From an uncultured Geobacteraceae bacterium (lineage in GTDB: Bacteria; Desulfobacterota; Desulfuromonadia; Geobacterales; CAIOGM01), in NCBI GenBank assembly GCA_903902345.1, contig CAIUUR010000102.1, forward strand, positions 1-42,006: DNA of 42,006 nucleotides, given 5' to 3'. Under the pieces are notes generated by a model. The model did not search any database and was not told the DNA's origin. It saw only the letters and a list, made by a program, of their open reading frames with translations. This document shows, one piece after another, positions 34,100 through 41,527 of the stretch (position 1 is the stretch's first letter; the number at the start of each line of letters is the position of its first letter). Position numbers and translations under genes: made by a program.

Positions 34100-34814
34100 G
34101 GCCAAGCTCCTTTCTCAGGATAGTCGTCAGCGGTTCCCCGGCGATCCGGTCAACAATGGCATCAACCACATGACGAGGATCGGTGACATCAACCCGGGGA
34201 AAGATCCCCAGAAGCGGCGCCCCGGAAAGGGAGCCGATGAGATGAGGCGCCGACTCTTCGGCGTCGTCGGGGTCGTCGGGGTAGCCGGAGATGATGGTTC
34301 CGACTACGGTGATTCCCATCTGCCGGGCGGCGAGACAGGTCAGGAGGGTATGATTGACGGTCCCCAGACCCGGCCGGGCCACCACGATCACCGGAAGATC
34401 CAGCCGCAGGATCAGGTCCGCCACCAGGAGTCCGCCGGCCAGGGGAACCATGAGCCCGCCGGCACCTTCCACCACGGTGAAATCATGTTCAGTTGCCAGG
34501 ATACCGTAGTCGGCGGCGATCTTTTCCATATCTATCCTGACCCCCTCCCGGGCCGCGGCCACCGACGGTGCCAGCGGAGCAGAGAGGAGATAAGGAGTAG
34601 CCTGGGGGGGGAGGATCGTAATCCCGGCGCCATAGGCCAGGAGTTCAGCGTCGTCGGAAATCCGGACTCCACCCCGCAGGGTACAGCCGCTGGTGACCGG
34701 CTTCATGACACCGGTGCTGCGCCCCGACAGCACCGCCAACCGGGCGATGACTGCGGCGACGATGCTCTTCCCCACATCCGTATCCGTTCCGGTTATGAAG
34801 ACGCCGCGGCTCAC
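34092..34814 (-). CDS. bioD: dethiobiotin synthetase
   Basis: The start is GTG 34814, overlapping the bioB stop (GTGA), giving 240 residues; the longer track ORF runs back into bioB. This ATP-dependent carboxylase closes the ureido ring of DAPA to give dethiobiotin. It has a P-loop of the form FITGTDTDVGKS, GVMKPVTSG, VVEGAGGLMVPL and a Rossmann-like core. The unusual GTG start and overlap indicate translation coupled to bioB. Confidence 0.93.
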   Translation of the reverse strand: MSRGVFITGTDTDVGKSIVAAVIARLAVLSGRSTGVMKPVTSGCTLRGGVRISDDAELLAYGAGITILPPQATPYLLSAPLAPSVAAAREGVRIDMEKIAADYGILATEHDFTVVEGAGGLMVPLAGGLLVADLILRLDLPVIVVARPGLGTVNHTLLTCLAARQMGITVVGTIISGYPDDPDDAEESAPHLIGSLSGAPLLGIFPRVDVTDPRHVVDAIVDRIAGEPLTTILRKELGLV

Positions 34815-35806
34815 AGGCTCTCCCCGCAGCAGGGGGTAACGGTCAGCTCCAGGTCGGCAAGCATCTGCCAATCCTCCTGTGAGGAGCGTCCCACCGTAGT
34901 GAGATAATTGCCGGTCATGGTTCCGCTGGCCCCGGCAAAGAAGATCCAGGACTGGAGATCCCGCAGGTTCTTCTCCCGCCCCCCGCAGACGGAGATCTGC
35001 TTGTCGGGGTTGACGTAGCGGAAGAGGGCGATGGCCTTGAGGCATTCCATGGGGGTGATAAGGTCGGCCCCTTCCAGGGGGGTGCCGGGGATCGGGTTGA
35101 GAAAGTTGAGGGGGATGGACTCCACCGAAAGCTCCCGGAGGGTGAAGGCCAGCTCCACCCGCTGGGCCGGAGACTCACCCAGGCCGAAGATTCCCCCGGA
35201 GCAGACCCTAAGCCCCACCTCCTTCACCGACCTGATCGTGGCGATGTCATCGTCGTAGTCGTGGGTAGAGCAGATGTTGGGGAAAAAGCTCCTGGCCGTC
35301 TCCAGGTTGTGGTGGTAGGTGACCATCCCCGCCTCTTTCAGGGCGCGGGCCGTATCCGTGGAGATGATCCCCAGGGAACAGGCCGGGGCGATATCCGTTT
35401 CCCGCACGATCCGCCGGAGCGCCCCGCAGATGGTCGCCACCTCATCCCCCCCCACCGACGTCCCGCTGGTGACGATGCCGTAGCAGGAGGAACCGTTTTC
35501 CTGGGCGCTCTTCGCCTCGGACACGATCCGCTCCTCATCCACCAGGGGGTAGACGGGGACACCGGTTTCGAAATGGGCCGACTGGGCGCAGAAGGCGCAG
35601 TTTTCGGAACAGCGTCCCGACTTGGCGTTGATGATGGCGCAGAGATGAACCCCGTTCCCCAGAAACTCCTCCCTGATCCGGGTCGCCCCCAGGAAGAGGG
35701 CAAAAACATCCGAGCCGGTGACTCCCATCAGCTTGTTCGCCTCTTCCTCCGTCACCACGCCCCCCGCGATGACTCTGTCCGCCAGTTCCGCTATCCACTG
35801 TTTCAT
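34811..35806 (-). CDS. bioB: biotin synthase (radical SAM)
   Basis: The start is ATG 35806 (MKQWIAEL) behind GGGAGGATC, giving 331 residues. It inserts sulfur into dethiobiotin using a SAM-binding [4Fe-4S] cluster held by GRCSENCAFCAQS (CxxxCxxC) and a second auxiliary cluster. CGGREKNL and YNLETA-like HHNLETARSFF support the assignment. It is the first gene of the operon, controlled by a BirA-type operator at 35850-35880. Confidence 0.96.
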   Translation of the reverse strand: MKQWIAELADRVIAGGVVTEEEANKLMGVTGSDVFALFLGATRIREEFLGNGVHLCAIINAKSGRCSENCAFCAQSAHFETGVPVYPLVDEERIVSEAKSAQENGSSCYGIVTSGTSVGGDEVATICGALRRIVRETDIAPACSLGIISTDTARALKEAGMVTYHHNLETARSFFPNICSTHDYDDDIATIRSVKEVGLRVCSGGIFGLGESPAQRVELAFTLRELSVESIPLNFLNPIPGTPLEGADLITPMECLKAIALFRYVNPDKQISVCGGREKNLRDLQSWIFFAGASGTMTGNYLTTVGRSSQEDWQMLADLELTVTPCCGESL

Positions 35807-35849
35807 GGTTGATCCTCCCGTAGAAGGTGAGTAACATAGGGGGAAACGA

Positions 35850-35880
35850 TTGTCAACCGGTGTCGACATATGGTTTACAA
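35850..35880. promoter_or_regulatory. BirA biotin operator
   Basis: TTGTCAACC and GGTTTACAA are inverted half-sites of the BirA box (consensus TTGTAAACC/GGTTTACAA), separated by 13 bp, somewhat shorter than the usual 14-16. The site is 44 bp before bioB. On the minus strand one half-site contains TTGACA, a possible -35 box, so bound biotinylated BirA would block transcription of bioBDA. Confidence 0.75.
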
Positions 35881-35975
35881 CCGACCGCTCACTCCTCTCC
35901 CCCCCTGCCATGGAAGTGAGCGACGGAAACTTCCGAGGGTAACCGATGATCCCCCCGCAAAAAGTCCAACGCCCC

Positions 35976-36050
35976 CTTCGACAAGCTCAGGGCGAACGGA
36001 CTATAAACGTGTAAATTCTTGGAAATCCGTTCGTGCTGAGCTTGTCGAAG
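35976..36050. repeat. CTTCGACAAGCTCAG inverted repeat
   Basis: Two 25-bp arms, one starting CTTCGACAAGCTCAGG and the other the complement of CTTCGACAAGCTCAGC, match at 23 of 25 positions and enclose 25 bp. This is a dispersed element type seen in many genomes, and a relative occurs at 10494. It occupies part of the 624-bp gene-free stretch between bioB and the sulfotransferase. Confidence 0.7.
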
Positions 36051-36163
36051 CATGGTAACTATTCAGCATATTGTAAAAGATTGTCATCACCGCCTGCGGG
36101 CAGAAGCACCCTTCGGCGCGCAGGCCCGAGGGTGTAATCGGGAATCCAGGTGTTGAAAAATGG

Positions 36164-36188
36164 ATCCCCGATGGAAACATTCGGGGAT
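36164..36188. repeat. ATCCCCGA/TCGGGGAT repeat
   Basis: A short stem ATCCCCGA...TCGGGGAT around nine bases, followed by GACAGAC. This 'TCATCCCCGAATG' type is dispersed in bacteria. I see no gene in the surrounding 36051-36430, only a Cys-free GC-rich hairpin near 36090-36130. Confidence 0.5.
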
Positions 36189-36430
36189 GACAGACTTTTT
36201 AATGCATTTCGTCGACAGCTGATAGTCACCTTCAAGCTAACATTCGCTGGGAAGGGGTGTCAACGCAATTCATGCCGGCCGGCAGCCCGCCACATTACCG
36301 CAACGCTGTAAAGCCTGACGGATAAGCCATTGACTTTACTCCATTTCTGGTGATACCTTCACAGGGAAACGCACTCGTGCAGTTTACGACAGCATTCCCC
36401 CGCGAAGAGAGTGACCGAGGAACACATTTC

Positions 36431-37186
36431 ATGAGCATATTTCCCGGAAGAGTATCAAGATCCTCCCCCGTTTTTATCGTCGCCACCGGTCGTTCAGGAA
36501 CGCATTTTCTTGCGGAAATACTCTCCTCAGACCCGCGACTCCGCGTCCTTGTGGAAAAGCAGCCCTATTTTCGACTGTCAACAGCCATGGCCCTCGATCC
36601 CCGCAAGGAAAAACTCCTGATGCCTTGGCTGGTGTTAGGATACCGTTACGAAGCGGCCCGATCCTTCGGACGTCGGCTCATTGAAAAAAGTCATCCGAAT
36701 ATATGGCTGGCGGAAAAGCTTGCCAAAGCTTTCCCCAACAGCCTGTTTTTAGGGATTCAGCGTGACGTTTACGGTACGGTCGCCAGTATGCTCAAACATG
36801 ACGGGGTCCTTTCATGGCAACAACACTGGCGCGAATTTCCCGTTCCGAACCGGTTTCTCGGTATTGATACGCAGTGGGTTGATCGCTACGAGCAGTTATC
36901 TCCTGCAGGTCGCTGCGCCCTACGGTGGTCAGCCCACCAACAACGGATGTCAAAACTTCGAGATCTGTTGGGATCACGTCTCCTGGTCCTGGAATATGAA
37001 GCCCTCGTCCTTCACGGGGAGCAACAACGGGCCGATCTGCAGGAATTTCTGGACATAGAGAACCCCTTTCGGCCACCACTCCCCCTAAAGGAGTCCGTGA
37101 ACAAGTGGAAGTCCCATCTATCCGCGCGTGACATGGTGCAGATCGATGAAGTCATCGCCATGACACGTTATTCGGGACAGCGGTAA
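36431..37186 (+). CDS. sulfotransferase-family protein
   Basis: The start is taken at ATG 36431 (MSIFPGRVSR), giving 251 residues, with a GAGGA site at longer than ideal spacing; upstream starts in the same frame are possible. The PAPS-binding loop is clear in FIVATGRSGTHFLAEIL, and the 3'-phosphate region in FLGIQRDVYGTVASML has the Arg-x-x-x-x-x-x-Ser pattern. No signal peptide was seen. Such enzymes move a sulfuryl group from PAPS to a sugar, lipid or other acceptor; the acceptor is unknown. It stands alone among repeats, which suggests acquisition by transfer. The base composition of its first part is less GC-rich than its neighbours by eye. Confidence 0.75.
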   Translation: MSIFPGRVSRSSPVFIVATGRSGTHFLAEILSSDPRLRVLVEKQPYFRLSTAMALDPRKEKLLMPWLVLGYRYEAARSFGRRLIEKSHPNIWLAEKLAKAFPNSLFLGIQRDVYGTVASMLKHDGVLSWQQHWREFPVPNRFLGIDTQWVDRYEQLSPAGRCALRWSAHQQRMSKLRDLLGSRLLVLEYEALVLHGEQQRADLQEFLDIENPFRPPLPLKESVNKWKSHLSARDMVQIDEVIAMTRYSGQR

Positions 37187-37267
37187 CCTTTCCCGACAGG
37201 ATGATAAAAGTTTACGACGTATTCCGTCGCACGAATCTGTTAGACTCCTCCCCGGGAGGAACCGACC

Positions 37268-38557
37268 ATGGATACCACAACGATGACGCTGGAAGAGAAG
37301 ATCAGGATACTGGCGGAGAGCGCCCGGTATGACGTCTCCTGCTCCTCCAGCGGCAGCAGCCGGAGCAACACCAAGGGAGGAATAGGCAACGCCGCATCCA
37401 GCGGTATCTGTCACAGCTGGTCGGCAGATGGCCACTGCGTCTCGCTCCTCAAGATCCTCCTCACCAATATCTGCATTTACGACTGCGCCTACTGCCTCAA
37501 TCGCCGAAGCAACGACATCCGCCGCGTCGCCCTGACGCCGGAGGAGGTGGCGGAGCTTACTATCAACTTCTACCGCCGCAACTACATCGAAGGACTCTTT
37601 CTCAGCACCGGCGTGGTGCGAAACCCCGACTACACCATGGAACTCCTCATCCGTACGGTGCGCACCCTCCGGGAAGAGCACCGATTCAACGGCTATATTC
37701 ACCTGAAACTGGTGCCGGGAGCCGATCCGCTTCTGGTGGAGCAAGCAGGGAGAATGGTGGATCGGGTCAGCATCAACCTGGAACTCCCCACCCGGGGTAG
37801 TCTGGCCCTCCTGGCGCCGGACAAGAGTCGGGAGGCGATCCTTCTTCCCATGCGTCAGGTAAGCGGACTCATTACCGCCCGCCGGGACCAGGGGCGAAAC
37901 GCCCCCCCCTTCGTACCCGCCGGTCAGAGCACCCAAGTCATCATCGGCGCAACCCCGGACAGCGATTTTCGGATCATGACGATTTCGGAACAGCTCTACC
38001 AGCGGATGGGGCTCAAGCGGGTCTACTACTCCGCCTACGTTCCGGTGGCCGGCGACCCACGACTTCCGGCCCTCATCGCCACGCCGCTTCTGGCTCGGGA
38101 GCACCGACTGTACCAGGCGGACTGGCTTCTCCGCTTCTACGGCTTCAGGGCGGACGAACTGCTGGACGCCGGCTCCCCCGACCTGGATCAGGAGCTGGAC
38201 CCCAAGACGGGTTGGGCCCTGCGCCATCGGCAACTCTTTCCCGTGGAGGTGAATCGAGCCGAGTACGAGGTGCTGCTCCGGGTCCCCGGAATCGGGGTCC
38301 GTTCGGCAAAACGGATCGTTCGGGCCCGCCGGGTGCAGCGCCTCCGGCGGGAGGAGCTGGCGAAGCTGGGGGTGGTTATGAAGCGGGCCCGTTATTTTCT
38401 CACCGCGGACGGAGCAGGGTCAGAGGGAACGGATCTTTCCCCGGAACGGTTGAAGGAACTCCTTCTCCCGGGAAAAAAACGACGGAGTGATTCCGGGCAG
38501 CTATCACTCTTTCCCCCGGACCCCCGTGATCTCAGCGGCATCACGGGGGAGCTCTGA
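37268..38557 (+). CDS. putative DNA modification/repair radical SAM protein
   Basis: A 429-residue protein that I match to the TIGR03916 family. The radical-SAM cluster motif CIYDCAYC (CxxxCxxC) lies near residue 75, after a Ser/Gly-rich SCSSSGSSRSN stretch and a conserved ICHSWSADGHCVSLLK. The SAM barrel follows with FLSTGVVRNPDYTM, INLELPT, and YYSAYVPV. The C-terminal 110 residues have a helix-hairpin-helix (LRVPGIGVRSAKRIVRARR), pointing to DNA binding. The start is ATG 37268 after GGGAGG. Its stop overlaps the ATG of the DUF4130 gene. The family name in databases expresses genomic association with uracil-DNA glycosylase-type proteins, and no reaction is established. Confidence 0.88.
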   Translation: MDTTTMTLEEKIRILAESARYDVSCSSSGSSRSNTKGGIGNAASSGICHSWSADGHCVSLLKILLTNICIYDCAYCLNRRSNDIRRVALTPEEVAELTINFYRRNYIEGLFLSTGVVRNPDYTMELLIRTVRTLREEHRFNGYIHLKLVPGADPLLVEQAGRMVDRVSINLELPTRGSLALLAPDKSREAILLPMRQVSGLITARRDQGRNAPPFVPAGQSTQVIIGATPDSDFRIMTISEQLYQRMGLKRVYYSAYVPVAGDPRLPALIATPLLAREHRLYQADWLLRFYGFRADELLDAGSPDLDQELDPKTGWALRHRQLFPVEVNRAEYEVLLRVPGIGVRSAKRIVRARRVQRLRREELAKLGVVMKRARYFLTADGAGSEGTDLSPERLKELLLPGKKRRSDSGQLSLFPPDPRDLSGITGEL

Positions 38558-39294
38558 TGGCGGTCTGGCGCTATGACGGCACCTTTTCCGGCTTTCTCAC
38601 CCTCTGCGCAGAGCTGGTCACCCGGAGGGAGGAACCGGAGGGGATCATCTTCGGGGAATCCCTCCAGGCAGAGTTGTTCCGATCGACGGTCGATGTGGAA
38701 AACAATGATGCTCGGGCGGAAAAAATGCTGGGAGCCATAGCCGCCCGAATCTCTCCCGAAAGCTGCCGTACCCTTTGGTGTGCATTCCAGTCCCGGAAAG
38801 AGGGGGTGGAACTCCTCCTCTGGCGCTACCTACAGTTCGGGCGGGTGACCGGTGCGAAGTGCGACCGATTTCTGGCCCACCCCGCCGTGGCGCCGGTTCA
38901 CAAACTGGCACTCTCCGTGGGGCACGAAGCGCACACCGTCAGGGGAATCGTCCGGTTTCAGGAAACCGCGGGAGGACAGTGGTACGCGGCAGTGGAACCG
39001 GCCTACCAGATTCTGGAACTGATCGCACCGCACTTCGCTGCCCGCTGCGCTGATATGAACTGGCTCATCCACGACGTGCGGCGGAACCTGGCGGTGGCAT
39101 GGAACGGGTCGGAGTGGCGCCTCACCACCTTCGACGCCCAGGGAGTACCTCCGTTGTCGGCAAACGAAGCAACCTGGTCGGCGCTCTGGAGGAGCTATTT
39201 TGCTGCCGTCGCCATCCCCCAGCGGGCCAATGGTCGGCTTCAGCAACAACACCTCCCCAAACGGTTCCGAAAATATCTCACGGAATCGGTGTGA
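38557..39294 (+). CDS. DUF4130/TIGR03915 partner of the radical SAM protein
   Basis: A 245-residue protein matching the TIGR03915 family by its order of motifs: a C-terminal-half RGIVRFQE...YAAVEPAYQILELIAPHFAAR, DMNWLIHDVRRNLAV, and a final LPKRFRKYLTE. In many genomes this domain is fused to a uracil-DNA glycosylase-like domain; here it stands alone. It overlaps the radical SAM gene by one base (TGATG), indicating equal production and likely a complex. The function is unknown and probably acts on DNA. Confidence 0.85.
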   Translation: MAVWRYDGTFSGFLTLCAELVTRREEPEGIIFGESLQAELFRSTVDVENNDARAEKMLGAIAARISPESCRTLWCAFQSRKEGVELLLWRYLQFGRVTGAKCDRFLAHPAVAPVHKLALSVGHEAHTVRGIVRFQETAGGQWYAAVEPAYQILELIAPHFAARCADMNWLIHDVRRNLAVAWNGSEWRLTTFDAQGVPPLSANEATWSALWRSYFAAVAIPQRANGRLQQQHLPKRFRKYLTESV

Positions 39295-39351
39295 TCCATC
39301 CCGGAACCGACCTCACCATGTTACCCGTACCCTCATTTCCCCATATACTCA

Positions 39352-39380
39352 TTGACTGTCGCCCCCTCCTTCATTATGAT
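39352..39380 (+). promoter_or_regulatory. sigma-70 promoter of the GGDDF/lipoprotein unit
   Basis: TTGACT, a 17-bp spacer and TATGAT match five of six positions in each box, about 42 bp before the GGDDF gene. Confidence 0.72.
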
Positions 39381-39422
39381 GACTTGCTGGAATAACGGAA
39401 AGTACGCAGGGGAGTAGAATTC

Positions 39423-40718
39423 ATGTCTCTTCTGAAACGAGCGACCCTGGTCCAGAAGCTCATTCTGAGCTATGCGGCCATGACCGTCTTCACCGTCGCC
39501 GCCCTGGGAAACGCCATCATGGGGCTCTACGCCCTCAACCGGGTCGCCGACTCCATCGTCTCCAGCGACCTGGTGGCAATCACCACGGCGGGAAAGTTGC
39601 GTGATTCGCTTCTGGCCCAGGAGGGATACCTCCGCAAATTCATCATCCTCAACGGTTCGGAATTCAGGACCCTCTTCGACAATCGTGACCAGGAGATCCG
39701 GAAGTCACTTGACCTGCTCAAGGGTAGCGGCCAGAACCGGCAACTGCCGGAGGTATACCGGCAGTACCGTGACTTCCGTGACGGAGCCGGTATCCTCTTC
39801 CAGGGGGGGAATGTCGACCAGAAGGCCGTGACCACGGCCGCTGACCGGACTCTGGCGGCGTTGGACGGCATCATCGCCGACCGGAACCGGCAGCTGACTG
39901 AAAAGATGGCCGAAGCCGACCGGAGCCGGATGGAGACGGTCCGCCTGACGCTGCTCCTCTCCTTTGCCGGCTTTATCTTCGCCATCAGTGTCGCCGGCTT
40001 CTTCGCTTTCAATATTTATCGAAGTATCACCAAGTTGAAGAAGGCGACCCATCGGATCGCTGCGGGGGATTTCGACTTCGACCCCCAGATTCCCTCCTCC
40101 GACGAGTTCGGAGAACTGGCCCACGATTTCACCAGCATGGCGGCCAAGCTGAAGCTTCTGGAGGAGGTCAGCCTGGACGCAAGCCCCCTGACCCGACTCC
40201 CCGGCAATATCGCCATCGAACGGTCGCTGAACCGGCGTCTCAAGGGAGGGGAATCTTTTGCCCTCTGCTATGTTGATCTGGACAATTTCAAGTCCTACAA
40301 TGATCGTTACGGCTATGTTCCGGCCAGCGACATCATCAAGATGACCGGCGAGATCATCTACGACGCGGTGAAGAAACATGGTGACGACAGCGATTTCGTC
40401 GGCCACATCGGCGGCGACGATTTCGTCATGATCATCGGTTCGGACAAGATCACCGCCGTCTGTGACACGGTCATCCAGGAGTTCACCACGGGGATCAAGG
40501 GGTATTACAGCCAGGAGGACCTGGCTGCGGGCTCCATCAACGGAGTGGACCGCTACGGGGTGCCACGGGAATTCCCCATCATGACCATCTCCATCGCGGC
40601 CCTGGATTGCCGAAAAGGTGATTACGCCTCGGCCGCCGACATCGCCCGGGCTGCCGCCGAGATCAAGGACCAGGTGAAAGTCGCTCCCGGCAGCAACTAT
40701 TTCATTCATCGACGGTGA
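39423..40718 (+). CDS. membrane HAMP-GGDDF nucleotide cyclase-like protein
   Basis: A 431-residue protein. Transmembrane helices at about 12-35 and 178-200 flank a 140-residue helical sensor (four-helix-bundle type); a HAMP segment (FDFDPQIPSSDEFGELAHDF) follows. The GGDEF-like domain begins SPLTRLPGN and has VDLDNFKSYNDRYGYVPASDIIKM. The usual 'GD' holding the guanine-binding Asp is 'AS'. The active-site motif is HIGGDDF. No RxxD inhibitory site precedes it. It may be a cyclase with altered base preference, or a receptor. The start is ATG 39423 after GGGGAG. It is followed three bases later by a lipoprotein gene. Confidence 0.82.
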   Translation: MSLLKRATLVQKLILSYAAMTVFTVAALGNAIMGLYALNRVADSIVSSDLVAITTAGKLRDSLLAQEGYLRKFIILNGSEFRTLFDNRDQEIRKSLDLLKGSGQNRQLPEVYRQYRDFRDGAGILFQGGNVDQKAVTTAADRTLAALDGIIADRNRQLTEKMAEADRSRMETVRLTLLLSFAGFIFAISVAGFFAFNIYRSITKLKKATHRIAAGDFDFDPQIPSSDEFGELAHDFTSMAAKLKLLEEVSLDASPLTRLPGNIAIERSLNRRLKGGESFALCYVDLDNFKSYNDRYGYVPASDIIKMTGEIIYDAVKKHGDDSDFVGHIGGDDFVMIIGSDKITAVCDTVIQEFTTGIKGYYSQEDLAAGSINGVDRYGVPREFPIMTISIAALDCRKGDYASAADIARAAAEIKDQVKVAPGSNYFIHRR

Positions 40719-40721
40719 CCC

Positions 40722-41315
40722 GTGAATAGAATTTTCTCACCCCTGCTCATCCTCTTTGCCTTGGCTTCCGGGGGGTGTGCCACCCTGAGTACGTTTTTCG
40801 GTCAGGCGCCGGAGCCACCCGCCGCGCCGGAACCCCACAAGCCTCCCCCCCCTCCCCGCGTGACACCACTCCCCCCCCCAAAGAGTCCGGCACTCCAGCT
40901 GGTCCGGGCACGAGAGCTGATGCAGAGCGGCAAGGATGAAGCTGCGCGGGAGCTGCTCCAGAAGATAAGCTCTGAGAAAAGCATCCCCGGCGTCACCGAC
41001 GAGGCGCTGTTTCACCAAGGACTCCTGAGCCTGAGAAACGAACATGAGACCGGCGGCTATCCCCAGACCCGCCAGCTCCTGGAGCGACTCATCCACGACT
41101 ACCCGGGAAGCGTCTGGGCCGTTCAGGCCGCCCCGCTGAATGATCTCCTCATGGCGTACTGGCAATCCGAGATCTCTCTCATCAAAGCACGGCGTCAGAT
41201 CAAGGGGCTGGAGAAATCAAACAACTCTCTCACCAGGGAAAACAAGGAGATGCACCTCAATATCGAAAAGCTGAAGAGTCTGGAGCAGGAACTGGGGCAG
41301 AAAAGCAGGAGATAA
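40722..41315 (+). CDS. predicted lipoprotein with coiled-coil tail
   Basis: A 197-residue protein starting at GTG 40722, three bases after the GGDDF gene. The signal ends in LASGGC. A Pro-rich stretch (PPAAPEPHKPPPPPRV) follows, then about 80 residues resembling one or two TPR-like helix pairs (LQLVRARELMQSGKDEAARELL; RQLLERLIHDYPGS) similar to BamD/YbgF proteins, and a coiled coil at the end. It is probably held at the outer membrane. A link to the adjacent signalling protein is inferred from spacing only. Confidence 0.75.
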   Translation: MNRIFSPLLILFALASGGCATLSTFFGQAPEPPAAPEPHKPPPPPRVTPLPPPKSPALQLVRARELMQSGKDEAARELLQKISSEKSIPGVTDEALFHQGLLSLRNEHETGGYPQTRQLLERLIHDYPGSVWAVQAAPLNDLLMAYWQSEISLIKARRQIKGLEKSNNSLTRENKEMHLNIEKLKSLEQELGQKSRR

Positions 41316-41325
41316 AAAAACGTTG

Positions 41326-41358
41326 ACCGTTCACCGAAAGAAACGAACGGTGAACGGT
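41326..41358 (+). terminator. hairpin with GAACGGT units after the lipoprotein gene
   Basis: ACCGTTCACCG and CGGTGAACGGT are perfect 11-bp arms around 11 bases, followed by TTATTC. It is placed 10 bp after the stop and contains two GAACGGT units, as at 29457. Confidence 0.6.
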
Positions 41359-41379
41359 TTATTCTGAAAAGAGCATTTG

Positions 41380-41506
41380 CACGCGGAGACGCGGAGAATG
41401 CCAAGCAAAACAAGTCGATTACAGAGGCATCACCTTCACCTGATTGGTGCAGACTTAGCCTTTCCCAACGTCTTGATTTTCTCCGCGATCTCCGCGTCTC
41501 CGCGTG
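41380..41506. repeat. CACGCGGAGACGCGGAGA inverted-repeat element
   Basis: Perfect 18-bp arms, CACGCGGAGACGCGGAGA and its complement, enclose about 90 bp in the gap between convergent genes. This arm sequence is a known dispersed repeat type in many bacteria. No ORF of its own. Confidence 0.7.
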
Positions 41507-41527
41507 ATGAACTGCCGTTTTTTAGGT

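Noticed and set aside
32867-34123. 418-codon plus-strand ORF opposite bioA
   Set aside because: Fully antisense to a clear aminotransferase gene and rich in His/Pro/Gly, typical of shadow frames.
36329-36360. TTGACT...GATACC as promoter of the sulfotransferase gene
   Set aside because: The -35 is good but the -10 matches poorly at every allowed spacing, so it was not listed.
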